64,000 nt of DNA from Brachypterus glaber (lineage: Eukaryota; Arthropoda; Insecta; Coleoptera; Kateretidae). The position numbers and the translations under genes were made by a program. Positions 46,701 through 53,600 of the stretch are shown here, one piece after another. How positions within the stretch are numbered: position 1 is the first letter of the stretch; every line of letters starts with the position of its first letter. The notes under the pieces are model-generated. The model did not search any database and had not been told where the DNA came from. It saw only the letters and a program-made list of their open reading frames with translations. Location of the stretch: positions 86,474,895-86,538,894 of the forward strand of contig OY294044.1 in NCBI GenBank assembly GCA_958510825.1, in the 5' to 3' direction.

Positions 46701-47972
46701 AACTTCAGCTTCATAATTTTATGAAACTGAAGTTTGCAACGTTTTTTTGCAATGAAAATTCAAATAGTATATTAAAGTACTAGTTTCATAACAAACGTTT
46801 TTTGCGCACGAGTACAACTACTAGTGCGCTAAAAACGTGTTATGGAATAAAGGATGAAGCTGAAGTTTTCAACGTTTTTTTGCAACGAAAATTCAAATAG
46901 TATATTAAAGTACTAGTTTCATAACATACGTTTATAGCGCACGAGTAAAAGTTCAGAAAACAAGCCGCTTGTGGCGGGTTTTCTAAAGTACTAGTGAGCT
47001 AAAAACGTGTTATGGAATAAGTGCTTTAATATACTATTTGAATTTTCGATTGCAAACTTCAGCTTCATAATAAATGCTTTAATATACTATTTGAATTTTC
47101 GATGCAAAAAAACGTTGCAAACTTTAGCTTCATTTAATTTTTTATTTATTTTTTTAGTGTCACTAAAACTGAATCCTAAGAGACAGGAGAAATATGGTGG
47201 AGCTCACACTGTGAGCTATTTACTTTCTAGTTCCTAATAACTATCCTAATAACCAAGATGATCTTGCTAATAACTATTACTTACCAGGCTTTTTTGCAGG
47301 TGTCACCACCACCTCATTTTCAGCAATCTCAGCCTTTTTAGGCTTATCGCCTTTTTTAACAGTCTCAAAGCTAATTTCCCCCATTTCTTTAAGTTTTTCT
47401 TTTATATCGTAATCATAATCTTCATCTTGCCCACTGTCCTGAATACCTGAAGATTTACTTGCTGTAACTGAAGGTGGAGATTGAAGGAAAGGTTCCTCAA
47501 CTAATTTATCTAAAAACGAAGCCCCTGCAACTTCATCTTCCGAAGTTTCTTCTTTTGTTGATATTGATGATGATTTATCTACTGTGGCTGCATTTATTAA
47601 GTCATTTAGGTCTGTGTCTGATTCGATTTCGGACTCAATTTCGTCTTCTTCAAAATCAGACATTCCCTCATCACTAAAATTATTTACATTTGCTATCTCT
47701 TGATTTATATCATCACATTTTTTTGCTAATGTTATATCACCCGAATCAAATTTAAACTTTTTCATAGAATGCTGCGATTCTGGCAGGTTTCTTTTGAGCT
47801 GAGGAATGGGAAATTGGTCATCATTTTCCTCCTCAGACTCCGTGGGCTCCTCTATGCTTTCCTTGGAGGTTTCCAAAGGATTACTGACACTTTGAGGTCC
47901 CACTTTGGGGTCTTTGGGCTTTTCAAGTCTCTGTATAGTAACATCTCCCAAGCGTTTGAGTACGGGGTCCAT
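16082..47972 (-). CDS. RAD54L2: SNF2-family DNA-dependent ATPase, RAD54L2/ARIP4 type (11 exons, complete)
   Basis: Joined exons: 47285-47972, 44445-45041, 42991-43143, 41609-42196, 37022-40002, 33698-33914, 27349-27794, 23327-23594, 21533-22138, 17831-18060, 16082-16753. Total 7446 nt, 2481 aa, with every junction in phase. Lobe 1 has motif I at residues 537-548 (LAHSMGLGKTLQ, Lys545), motif II DEGH at 692-695 and motif III LTGYPLQNN. Lobe 2 has DRLLVFSQS, YYRLDGSTSALERE, STRAGSLGINLIGANRV and [14 protein letters not shown]. The DEGH box and the R(L)DGST and VYRYGQ blocks mark the ATRX/ARIP4 branch of SNF2 proteins. Known for the family: ARIP4 is a SUMO-linked, DNA-dependent nuclear ATPase that acts as a nuclear-receptor co-regulator and at trapped topoisomerase complexes. 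Human ARIP4 is about 1470 aa; the extra length here is mostly a low-complexity block between the lobes. The exact fly orthologue name is not certain to me. Confidence 0.92.
16775..17016. mobile_element. Fold-back MITE, copy A (ends GGGAACGTTCAAGTATTACG)
   Basis: Arms pair over ~110 bp: AACGTTCAAGTATTACGT with ACGTAATATTTGAACGTT, and TATTTTGGCTACCCCC with GGGGGTAGCCAAAA. It lies in the intron next to exon 11. A second copy is at 42329-42572. Confidence 0.85.
17831..18060 (-). CDS. RAD54L2: RAD54L2/ARIP4 exon 10
   Basis: Residues 2182-2258. It encodes GILKSKHISIQRVSSNAAKT, an Ala/Ser-rich middle (SATSAASALAILGG) and LEQLEHTASLVSSDAPFQ. Acceptor TTTTAACAG|GT, donor CAG|GTGAGA. The first 37-39 nt and the acceptor recur as four partial copies in the intron between this exon and exon 9 (18724-19179). 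Confidence 0.84.
18103..18722. mobile_element. Element with CCAGG(G/C)CTCCCAC inverted ends
   Basis: CCAGGGCTCCCACC at 18103 and GTGGGAGGCCTGG at 18710-18722 are inverted repeats; ATTTTATGATTTTATGACAA is subterminal at both ends. The ends resemble hAT MITEs. Its right part is duplicated downstream (18879-19063). Confidence 0.6.
18537..19184. repeat. 342-bp tandem duplication containing four partial copies of exon 10
   Basis: 18537-18842 and 18879-19184 align with a shift of 342. Each unit contains the text AAAATGCAAGATCACAAAA…GTGGGAGGCCTGG followed by two partial copies of the start of helicase exon 10 with its splice acceptor. The exon-like copies are 18724-18762, 18801-18838, 19065-19102 and 19142-19179 (minus strand). 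Confidence 0.85.
19268..19621. mobile_element. TACTTTCCCC-ended MITE, copy
   Basis: Starts TACTTTCCCCTGTAGGTC and ends CTCGGGAAAAGTA, with the family core CCCAATTTTCACCAAAAACA and GACAGACAGAATTTTTTTT. Confidence 0.7.
19760..19815 (+). pseudogene. Isolated reverse-transcriptase motif remnant
   Basis: In one plus-strand frame, about 19767-19806 reads AILDLYKAFDIMEH, close to the [12 protein letters not shown] block of non-LTR reverse transcriptases. Nothing on either side continues the domain. Confidence 0.5.
20469..20913. mobile_element. TACTTTCCCC-ended MITE, longest copy
   Basis: Left end AATAATACTTACCTCTATAA, right end AAGGGGAAAGTAAAATTG, with the shared core ACCGATTTTTACCAAAAACA, GTTATCGTGGTCACAAATTT and GACCGACAGACAGATTTTTT. 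It lies in the helicase intron between exons 9 and 10. Confidence 0.72.
20914..21530. other. Intron text with a GATGAAGAATCACCCC repeat
   Basis: About 21240-21400 resembles 15040-15250 and 33290-33440 (TAGGAACTTATTTAATATTT, AGAATCACCCCTTAAAATTA). No coding sequence seen. Confidence 0.45.
21533..22138 (-). CDS. RAD54L2: RAD54L2/ARIP4 exon 9
   Basis: Residues 1980-2181. It begins GMTAQEMTLPLDVVIPTNQP, then KGVYMQLESGKIVAIKT, and continues as a Pro/Lys/Ser-rich tail ending PPDEIQKQL. The donor is CTAG|GTTTGT, weaker than the others; it is supported by phase and by the exon that follows. Confidence 0.85.
22430..23110. repeat. Diverged tandem repeats with the phrase TTAAAATCAAGATATCG
   Basis: Related phrases at about 22540, 22745, 22885 and 23047 each precede a CCTTTT/TTGCC-like segment and an AAAA-rich stretch. 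Copies are 140-200 bp apart and strongly diverged. They fill the intron between exons 8 and 9. Confidence 0.5.
23327..23594 (-). CDS. RAD54L2: RAD54L2/ARIP4 exon 8
   Basis: Residues 1891-1979. It begins VLENHGRMLNKEPFQHESLL and has a highly charged helix (RKEKQLSSQEKRLAKKGYER), then GIHRPVASVRPMQQG and WIPAEHWQRQ. This is C-terminal to the ATPase and probably part of the conserved ARIP4 tail. Acceptor TGTTTAG|GTT, donor CAAG|GTAGGA. Confidence 0.86.
24180..25075 (-). mobile_element. 5'-truncated LINE with 13-bp target-site duplication
   Basis: ATTCGTTACTGTA flanks the element at 24167-24179 and 25076-25088. The insert ends, on its 3' side, in a (TAA)n tail (24180-24203). It encodes about 220 aa on the minus strand (24376-25041), starting MSWLQKILSMPNNRYPK and containing CTICNLHVPETIYHLLIECP, a Cys/His motif (C-x2-C … H-x4-C) found near the C-terminus of Jockey/CR1-type RT proteins. 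The frame is intact to its stop. Confidence 0.88.
25177..25884. mobile_element. hAT-like non-autonomous element, copy 1 (708 bp)
   Basis: Begins CAGGGTTCCCACCAAAAACT and ends TTGGTGGGAACCCTG-type text. TAACCA lies at both borders (25171-25176 and 25885-25890). Internal TTCCAGGT repeats occur near both ends. It matches 36072-36637 closely, for example TCGTAGCATTGTGAATTTTG and TACTCGGTGCGTAATATACT. Confidence 0.85.
26135..27310 (-). mobile_element. Dispersed ~1.15-kb repeat, copy 2 (inverted relative to copy 1)
   Basis: Reverse-complement counterpart of 2825-3985. Here the ends read AACACTAGGCAACAAATCGC and, at the other side, GCAAGAAACCGTGTTGCCTA. It lies in the helicase intron between exons 7 and 8. 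No ORF of note. Confidence 0.7.
27349..27794 (-). CDS. RAD54L2: RAD54L2/ARIP4 exon 7 (motifs V and VI)
   Basis: Residues 1742-1890. It encodes LDGSTSALEREKLINEF, then STRAGSLGINLIGANRVVVL (motif V), [20 protein letters not shown] (motif VI, Arg finger region) and ending ...DVVLQK. Acceptor CAATTTTAG|GG, donor AAG|GTATGT. Confidence 0.94.
27878..28741. mobile_element. Candidate element with CATCGGCACT inverted ends
   Basis: ACATCGGCACTATTGG at 27877 and CACTAAGTGCCGATGT ending at 28741 are inverted. A small hairpin with the same sequence lies at 28709-28741, so the right end alone could also be a local fold-back. CAGACAGACAGACAGACAGA at 28575 is a microsatellite. Confidence 0.45.
28855..29560. 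mobile_element. Fold-back element with ~200-bp arms, loop occupied by a TTAA MITE
   Basis: The left arm (TTAAGCTATTTCCAAATTGC, GAGGTACCCTAAAAATCTAT) pairs with the right arm (AAATTTTTAGGGTACCTCAT, GCAATTTGGAAACAGCTTAA). It lies in the helicase intron between exons 6 and 7. Confidence 0.8.
29129..29372. mobile_element. piggyBac-like MITE with TTAA borders
   Basis: TTAA at 29129-29132 is followed by CCTTTTCCGGACG; the right end is CGTCCCGAAAAGG followed by TTAA at 29369-29372. TTAA duplication plus a CCTTTT end is the piggyBac pattern. The minus-strand 69-aa ORF inside is not credible as a gene. Confidence 0.68.
30451..31288. mobile_element. 838-bp element with ~26-bp inverted ends
   Basis: Left TAGGGGAAGGTAGTCTATAT and CGTACC, right GGTACCATTATAGCGACCTT and ACCCTA. 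TA at each border. ATCGTAC occurs repeatedly inside (30487, 31090). Non-coding. Confidence 0.7.
31566..31685. repeat. Hairpin with ~50-bp, nearly perfect arms
   Basis: CAGGTCTATTATTATGTATT at 31566 pairs with AATACATAAGAATAGACCTG ending at 31685; pairing continues through CGCTGAATCCAAATCCGAAG to a ~16-nt loop. Confidence 0.85.
32882..33452. mobile_element. Element with ~40-bp inverted ends AAGGTTGGTCCGGAAAT
   Basis: Left AAGGTTGGTCCGGAAATAAG and CCCTAAGGGAGCT; right mirror AGCTTCCTTAGGGCT and CATTTCCGGACCAACCTT. The symmetry continues outward (TTAAAAAATATGAAAAA / TTTTTCATATTTTTTAA), so the true borders may be wider. It lies in the intron between exons 6 and 7. Confidence 0.78.
33698..33914 (-). 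CDS. RAD54L2: RAD54L2/ARIP4 exon 6 (start of SNF2 lobe 2)
   Basis: Residues 1670-1741. Acceptor TCTGTTTTAG|GCT, donor TATA|GTAAGT. It encodes SAKMRILFCIIRESISLKD and the motif IV region DRLLVFSQSLITLDLIEQFL, and ends NTSYY. The split codon becomes the Arg of YYRLDGST across the next junction, which strongly supports both borders. Confidence 0.92.
33969..34440. mobile_element. Half copy of the CGGTCCAAAAGTCA fold-back family
   Basis: Begins ACAGAGCGGTCTAAAAGTCC and follows the left arm of 13328-14059 (TTTTGAACGCTTTAAGATAT, GGGTCGTGTGATACATCATT). The right arm is missing. Confidence 0.7.
34441..35602. other. Intron 5 segment with a hairpin and a possible plus-strand start
   Basis: CTTGACAGTGTCAAG at 34792-34806 is palindromic, of a type often seen near insect promoters (general impression). 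An ATG at 34920 opens MKELWSYIDDGFSSKPQNLQ, 28 codons to a stop. 35072-35150 forms a hairpin (GAGCGAAAAATGG / TCATTTTGCGCTC, TTGCTGATC / GATCAGCAA). I recognise no gene. Confidence 0.3.
35603..36981. mobile_element. Element with inverted ends TAAGGTGGGTGAGCCAATTA, hosting hAT-like copy 2
   Basis: Left TAAGGTGGGTGAGCCAATTA and TTGCCATGTT; right AACATGGCAATAATTGGCTC and ACCCACCTTA. AGGACC…/…GGAACATAG text suggests further pairing. Only 40 bp separate its right end from exon 5. Confidence 0.78.
36072..36637. mobile_element. hAT-like non-autonomous element, copy 2 (566 bp)
   Basis: CAGGGTTCCCACTAAACACT at the left and ATTGGTGGGAACCCTG at the right, with the same TTCCAGGT-rich ends and the internal CTCGGTGCGTAATATACTAT. 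It has an internal deletion relative to copy 1 and lies inside the element at 35603-36981. Confidence 0.85.
37022..40002 (-). CDS. RAD54L2: RAD54L2/ARIP4 exon 5 (motifs II-III plus large N/Q-rich insertion)
   Basis: A 2981-nt exon, residues 676-1669. The first ~185 residues finish lobe 1: DEGH, then LTGYPLQNNLMEYW, then FQRTLYETF and KIWNHPDVLYNFL. A basic, AT-hook-like stretch (TPGRKKAPPKGK) follows at about 890-903. Next come Ser/Thr-rich sequence, six S-L-T-P-type repeats (about 1060-1165), a core very rich in N, Q, P and Y (about 1165-1543), and a Lys/Glu-rich segment with ILSDIKL twice. Donor TGG|GTAAGT. The frame stays open for all 993 codons and joins in phase, so this is exon rather than retained intron. 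Confidence 0.9.
40449..40732. mobile_element. 284-bp fold-back element with ACAGCCACAC ends
   Basis: ACAGCCACACAAAAAA at the left, TTTTTTGTGTGGCTCTGT at the right. ATTGTATTCCTATGTATT is mirrored by ATACATAGGAATACAAT. It lies in intron 4. Confidence 0.8.
41235..41286. repeat. Hairpin with 23-bp arms
   Basis: CACTAGATTAGTTGAATCTA and its near-exact reverse complement ending CTAGTG at 41286 flank a ~5-nt loop (one mismatch). Intron 4. Confidence 0.85.
41609..42196 (-). CDS. RAD54L2: RAD54L2/ARIP4 exon 4 (SNF2 lobe 1, motif I)
   Basis: Residues 480-675. It opens GRILVNVGHPEDDPDVFVAP and includes the Q-motif-like IKPHQVGGIRFLYDN and the Walker A block (Gly542 to Thr546). Motif Ia is VLCIMPINTLQNWMAEF. 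The segment ends with KKHPKSRKKATGANE and NKALFDG. Acceptor TTTTCAAG|GT, donor GATG|GTAAGT. Confidence 0.93.
42329..42572. mobile_element. Fold-back MITE, copy B
   Basis: Same family as 16775-17016: GTTCAAGTGTTACGTAA at one end, TTACGTAACACTTGAACGTT at the other, with the GGCTACCCCC/GGGGGTAGCC core. It lies in the helicase intron between exons 3 and 4. Confidence 0.85.
42991..43143 (-). CDS. RAD54L2: RAD54L2/ARIP4 exon 3 (acidic linker)
   Basis: Residues 429-479. Acceptor GATTTAG|CA, donor CAAG|GTAATA. It encodes ISSDDDCIVVSEPEGDQDDN, an acidic segment. IVVSE within the acidic context resembles a SUMO-interacting motif, which is an inference. Confidence 0.85.
43316..43680. mobile_element. 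Possible hAT-like MITE rich in TTCCCTGAT
   Basis: CAGAGTGACCACAGGT at the left and GACACTCCTG at the right are weakly inverted; GATTCCCTGATTTTCCCTGA recurs in changed form near 43575. Boundaries are uncertain. Confidence 0.4.
43681..44444. other. Intron 2 text, AT-rich
   Basis: 44150-44270 resembles 35190-35310 (AAGCTTTAAAACAAAAAA, then AGGTGGA(C/T)CGATTTTTTT), an unclassified dispersed repeat. Nothing else seen. Confidence 0.45.
44445..45041 (-). CDS. RAD54L2: RAD54L2/ARIP4 exon 2 (helical region, basic linker)
   Basis: Residues 230-428. Acceptor TTTTCAAG|GT, donor AAAT|GTAAGT. It opens GITDEELANLPKGVHLRRNI and continues with a charged helix (about residues 260-305, many E/R/Q), then a basic Pro/Lys-rich linker and an acidic GSDSDMEDM followed by PPPKRKCK-like basic residues that may be a nuclear localisation signal. 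Confidence 0.88.
45042..45952. other. Left part of intron 1, AT-rich
   Basis: Near 45405-45440 there is a detached piece of the array that follows (TTGCAAAAAAACGTTGCAAA, CTTCAGCTT). 45480-45535 has a small inverted pair (GAGAATTTCTCTCTCAGAGA). No coding sequence. Confidence 0.45.
45953..47132. repeat. Array of nested fold-back units in helicase intron 1
   Basis: The unit runs GAAGCTGAAGTTTGCAACGT … ATAACATACGTTTTTAGCGC … a central AAGCCGCTTG(C/T)GGCGAG hairpin … GCGCTAAAAACGTGTTATGG … GTTGCAAACTTCAGCTTCAT, and is itself an inverted repeat. Full or partial units start near 45988, 46488, 46723, 46856 and 47065. A second palindrome family (AAGTCCAGGTACTTTTTATC with TATCTCTGTTTACAGAGATA) fills 46199-46480. 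TACACCATGGGTACT at 45957 is mirrored by AGTACCCATGGTGTA at 46270. Confidence 0.82.
47285..47972 (-). CDS. RAD54L2: RAD54L2/ARIP4 exon 1 (acidic N-terminus)
   Basis: Residues 1-229. ATG at 47972 has A at -3 and G at +4. The first residues are MDPVLKRLGDVTIQRLEKP. The rest is acidic and Ser-rich, for example a run of E/D near residues 95-125, and ends KKAEIAENEVVVTPAKKP. No folded domain is recognisable. The donor is CCTG|GTAAGT. Confidence 0.85.
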
Positions 47973-50385
47973 AATATGGAGATATTATCTTGGTATAAGC
48001 GATTTTACAATGCCATTTTATGAATTGTTTTTGGTGTTTTGTTTACACTTTATAAGAGCCGCCATGATTATTTATTAAAAACCGGCATATAAATGGATTT
48101 GCAGGATTTTAATCGGTGATTTCTTTATATCTCGTCATTACTAATGAACCGGAGCACTGTTTAACGACATAAATAAATCCATTTGTGTATTTTAAGGCTA
48201 AGAACGCGATATGATCTAACTCAGGTCACTAAGCACGGATGGGTGTAAATACACTGTTTTACTAGATTTTTGATGTTTATGCCACTTTATCACTTAATTT
48301 TAGAGTGTTTCACTAGTCTTTTGACTTTTTCTGGCACTATTTAATTATTTTTTTGACATAAAATTATCCTAAACATCAAAATGGCATTGTCCGACGGAAT
48401 AAATCACTCGATAACTTATTATCGAAAGGGGGCGCCACTTTCGCTAATCGTTTAAAAATTAAAAGCCGAAGGAAATGACAGCTCATCGAATGCGCAGATG
48501 TGCTAATCTGCCCTTTGATTCCATTAATCTAAATTTAAATCTTCAATTTGATTAGTATGTTTTCAAATTTTATAAAATTGGGCATTATCGCAGAATCCTG
48601 TGGACATTATCTCAAAAATGACAGTTGACAACCTTTCGAGATAATCTGCCTACTCCACTTTTTTAAAATTAGAGTCACGCATTATTTTGGATTTTTTTAA
48701 CTTATTATTAGGATGGGTCAAAAATCATTGGGGTGGTAAAAATTATGCACTTTGACAAGAAATAGGGTGGGTGGAAAATTCGTGACTACGATAACTCATG
48801 AACCGTTCATGATGAACGCTAGGAGCTAAAGGCTTTAATTTTGGACCATAGGTTGATTATTCTGGGGGATTGTTTTTGTTAAAAATCGGGGTGGGTAAAA
48901 TGGGGTAAAAACATTTTTTTTATTGTTTTTTTCAATTTGTTTTACAAAAAAAAGAACCTTTAAAAAAATTGAAAAAATAAAAATTATTTTCGTTTTTGAT
49001 AATAATTATAGGGGAAAGTATTATTTTGTTGGCAGTAGTATTTTTTAAGTCGATTGTTTATTTTATTTTGGAAAAAATGTTTTGGATTTAATTAACTATT
49101 ATTTTTTTTATTTTCCTTTTGTAATTTTCTTTGAAATTTTGTTTTACAACTTTTTTTTTTGGTTGTTTGCTTTCTCCAGTTTTTTTTTAATTTGTTTTTT
49201 ATAATTAAATTGATCACGCAATATTTTGGATTCTTTTTTACTTATTAGGGTGTGGAATTTTTTTCAAAAAATTACAAAAAAATATAGTGGGTGTAAAATG
49301 TAAATTTTTATTATTTTCTTTTTTTAACATTTGAAAATTCATTATTTGAGATTTTTTTTGTAATTTAATTTTGTTCTTAAAATGACAATGGTAAAAATGT
49401 AAAAGGACAAAATAACACACAAATAATTAATTTTTAATTTTATTTTTATAAATGAAAACATGATATATATTATATTATGATGCCAAAATAAACTAAATAT
49501 TTTAACTTATTGCAAATAACAATCCTACTTTTTATTAATAACTGAATAATTCTATAAAAACACAATTTTAAGCGACAAAATTTTTAAAAATTTTCGTCAA
49601 AAAATAAAGCATAATTATTAAACAAAAATGCAAATGATTTCTGAGTATGTGGCACGAACGTGTTAAAAAATAAAATTTGCAAAGCAACAATTAAACAATA
49701 TATAAAAGTTATTTTAAGGCAATAGTTTTTTGTTACAATACCCCCCATAACAATTTTATACAAAAAAGTATATACTACTTTAAAATGGGAGAGTTTTAAT
49801 AAATAGTATAGAAGTTTTATTTTATTCAAATTTATATTAAAATCTTGGAGAGTTAATTCTAATATAAATTTTTAAATTATGTAAAAACATAAAAAGTGGA
49901 GAGTTCTTTTTATATTATTAGATAATTTATATTATATTTAGGGGTTTTATTAATCAATCACAGAAAAAATTGATACTTAACAAATAAACCAAAGTGTTCC
50001 ACTACTATGGTGAATTTTTAAAAGTATTACAATTTTTTAACACAACCTTTAACATAAACTTTTAAAAACAACAATATAAAATATTATAAATATTTTGTGC
50101 GGTTTCCCCAATATACAGATAATTTACATGTTTTTTTTTTCGTATATTATTACAAAATCTACACTAAATAGAATATATTTATATAAAGAATAATATTCTT
50201 AGAATAGTTGCACTTTGTTTATACAACCATTTTAATATTTCGCCTGGTTAGTTAATATCATGTAAAAAACAAGTCACATATTTACAAAATAGTACAAAAA
50301 AAATAACTTAAAAGTTTAAATATTGGAATGGAATTTAAAGTACTAAAAGTTTAGTACCTAATAGTTTTTTTTTAATTAAAAAAAA
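47973..50385. other. Intergenic: helicase promoter side and Msp300 3' UTR
   Basis: 47973-48560 is the less AT-rich part and should contain the helicase promoter and leader. 48770-49030 is an inverted, partly degraded copy of the TACTTTCCCC family (GTGACTACGATAACTCATGA, then AAAATCGGGGTGGG, then AGGGGAAAGTATTATTTTGT). 49040-50385 is extremely AT-rich and probably includes the Msp300 3' UTR; several AATAAA-like hexamers prevent a firm choice. Confidence 0.5.
48005..48065 (-). promoter_or_regulatory. Two upstream ORFs in the presumed 5' leader of the helicase gene
   Basis: A 15-codon ORF (ATG at 48065, TAA at 48018; MAALIKCKQNTKNNS) and a 3-codon ORF (ATG at 48016, TAA at 48007-48005) precede the main ATG at 47972. 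The first has A at -3 and G at +4, a good initiation context. Whether they are transcribed depends on a start site that I cannot place. Confidence 0.35.
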
Positions 50386-50614
50386 TTAAATCGGTGGTGG
50401 GCCATCCGTGTAACGTAGCGTTGGTGTCAGGTGGTTGGCAATACTGTTAACTATCGAGCAGGAATAATCGTCTTCGGTGTAAGGAACTAGTGAAGCGGCT
50501 CCGAGCATTATAAGCATGACTGCTTGAATTGGCAGGGACGCTCTGACAACTCTACCCAAAAATCTGCATCCTTTTCTTAGGGTTGATGTGTTTATCCTGT
50601 CATCTCCAGTACCA
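50386..50614 (-). CDS. Msp300: Msp300 terminal exon: KASH domain
   Basis: Acceptor TTATTTTCAG|T, stop TAA at 50388-50386. Residues 1293-1368 of the joined fragment: linker [17 protein letters not shown], membrane helix about 1319-1336, lumenal [20 protein letters not shown] and terminal PPPI with a free carboxyl end, as SUN binding requires in known KASH peptides. Confidence 0.96.
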
Positions 50615-53600
50615 CTGAAAATAAAATAAGAAAAATCGTTTAGATTTCTTAGTATTAGAGTAAAACATGTGGGTAAGAAAAAATATAGAGCAAAATTTTT
50701 ATTTATCGTGCTGTAAATGTTGCCACTGTTTATGAAAAGCTGGCAACATTCTCTACATGATAAAAAAAAATCTTGAAGAAAAGACGAATTTATCCAGTTT
50801 TAAGTTTTATCCTATAAAAAATAACGTTAGAATGGCTTGACCTAACGCTAGATTAATGTGGTTTAAATGTTACATGCCTAACGTTCGGGTATGTTAGAAT
50901 AACGTTTATTCTAACGTTAGGCACTTAACCTTAGGATTTCTAACGTTAAAATAGGAACATTTATACATTAATTAAGCGTTAGAAAAAACGTTTATCTAAC
51001 GTTAAATTTTTACTGGGGTAATTTTTAATTATTTATGTTTTTGAAGGGTTTATGATTTTTTTAAATTTTTTAACTACACTAAACTGGATCGTGTTATGCT
51101 ATATTATCTCTTGTTATGAGATGGTAGTAAGTTATTGAAATTTTTCTTAATAACTTTTAAACGTTTTGACTTAAACACTTAAAATTAAGCATTTCTTTCA
51201 CTGGTTTATGTACATGAACCAGTGAAGCAAATGATACGTAATTTAACGTTAGATAAACGTTTTTTCTAACGCGTATTTCATGTATAAATGTCACGGTCTT
51301 TAACGTTAGAATTCCTAACGTTAGTTGCCTAACGTTAGAATAACATAACATCTAACGTTTGGCAAAACCTATAAGGTTAGATAAACGTTATTCTAACGTT
51401 AGTTTCTAACGTTAGGCGTCTAACTTTTAAACCACATTTATCTAACGTTAGGTCAAGTCGTTCTAACGTTATTTTCCACCAGAGCATTGAAGTAAATGAT
51501 ACGTATCAGAACATGTACAAAATATTTAATCTTTAATTCAATTCCTTTAAAAGATATTAAGTAAAATTTTCTGTAACCCACTATCAATTCACAATGTGAG
51601 TTAACATATTACTGCAATACGCATTCCAACTAAAAATTGTCATTTCACCAACCTTGGTTTAGTGTAGTTAAAAAATGCTCCATAGACTCTCCTTAAAGGA
51701 CAAAAACTTTTACTTTATAAGAAATCCACTAATTACACAGTTTTAGTTTTTAAGAAAAGTCAAAATAATTTTCAAGAAACGTCATTTTATAGGTTACTGT
51801 TTAAAATTGCGTCTGTGATTGGTGATTTTTTTAAAAACTAAAATATGATTGGCGAATGTCTTACAACTTAAAATAAAACTGGCTACCCTATTAAAAAGTC
51901 CAAACCAAGTAGAAACCAGTAGAGACCAGTAAAAAAGGAATCGGAATCTACTGGATTCTACTGGTCTCTACTTGTTTTTTTAACAGGGTAGAAAACCACA
52001 AGTTATGCTTAAAAAAGCACATGATCAAAACTTCATAAGTTTTTAACGAATCTTTTCTATTTCACTTAACCAACTAATATTGAAAAAATGTCTTTCTATC
52101 TCTAAAATTGCTAATATAGTGTGCATCCATAAGCATTTTTTATAAGGTGCGCATCAAACTTTAACGGTAACTTAGATATTTAAGGACGATAGCGTTGGGT
52201 TACCAAGCTACATACCCGCACTTTAAAGTTTAAAGTTAAATATTCAAATTTAAAAATTATGACGTCAGAATTAGAAGTAAGTTGTATTTGTCCTCTCTAA
52301 TTCTGACTTCATGATTTTATGCATCAATTTTTGAACTTAAGTACACACTGAAAAAACAATCGTTTCGAGGTGTAAGAGTTTGCATGAGTTGGACCCCTGA
52401 TGGTAAATAAAATTACTTCGAAAATTACGTTTTATATATCGGATTTTTTTTGAAATTACATATTCAATACCGTAAAATTAGATTTAAACAATTAATTTTT
52501 GGTATTTTCTTCGTGAAATAAATAAAATTTGAGCTTGTAATATACAATTTCGGTACTTATTATAGGTTATTTTGTTGCCCATATGTATACCGGAATAGTA
52601 TACGAGTGAGGAATACTCATTCTACATGTGTTGAAGTCTGCAACTTGCAGACTATACCTACTTTTTCTATAACTGAAGTTTTATACATTAAATGTAAATT
52701 TTATATTTTTAAATAAATTACATAATAGCCAAAAGTTTTAATAAAAACAATAATTTACATCCAAAAGTTTAATTTTCATCTAATAATTTAATATTTTATA
52801 GTAAATTGTGTAGTATTTCGTTAATTTAGTTAAAAATAAAACCCTTACGGTATGTGTCATATACCGTCATCCGCTTACGGAATGGTATATAGCACAAAGT
52901 ACAAGTTTTCATATATCGTTATCCGCTTATGGATTGTGCTATATACAGTAAGATTTTTTTGTGCGATTTGACTAACATTCTAAGACAGCCGTAGAAATTT
53001 TTTTATGGGAAAAATAATACCAATATTGCGTAACGGAATTTTATATTACAAACTGAATGATTGTCAATTTTAAGAATTTAATACCGTAAATTTATTGTTT
53101 ACAATTTTACGGTATGGAATATGTAATTTTATATAAAAATCCGGTATAAAAAACGTAATTTTATTAACTATCAGGTATAAACTTTTACACGTCCAAATGT
53201 TCGTTTTTTCAGTGCATATCTCTGCTTCCGGAGTAGTGCTCCGCGGATATCACATTTAAAGCTTGAGAAAACGCTATAAAAGAAATTTCCCGATTTTTTT
53301 TCTATGGGCATAAAAAATGGCTTTTAAACTATATGTTTTCATTAATTAATTTCAAACTACAAGCAATGCTCTAAAATTTGGCTGAAGCAAAGCACTAGTA
53401 CTTGATAAGTTATTATGTAATAAACTGTATAACATCAAATTTTATATTAGGTATGTAACTTAGGTTTTTATTTATATTTTTACCACATAAATTAAATAAA
53501 TAACAGAAAAATTCCAATAAAAAAATATAAATTAAGGGACCAAAGAAAGTTTACCGTTAAACTTGATGCGGATACTTAGGGTATCTTTTATTGCATTTTT

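Noticed and set aside
49238..49829. Minus-strand ORFs of 60 and 81 aa between Msp300 and the helicase
   Set aside because: Extreme AT content gives Phe/Lys/Asn/Leu strings; no domain, and the position fits the Msp300 3' UTR.
51157..51351. 64-aa minus-strand ORF
   Set aside because: Formed by the TAACGTTA-rich fold-back; not protein-like.
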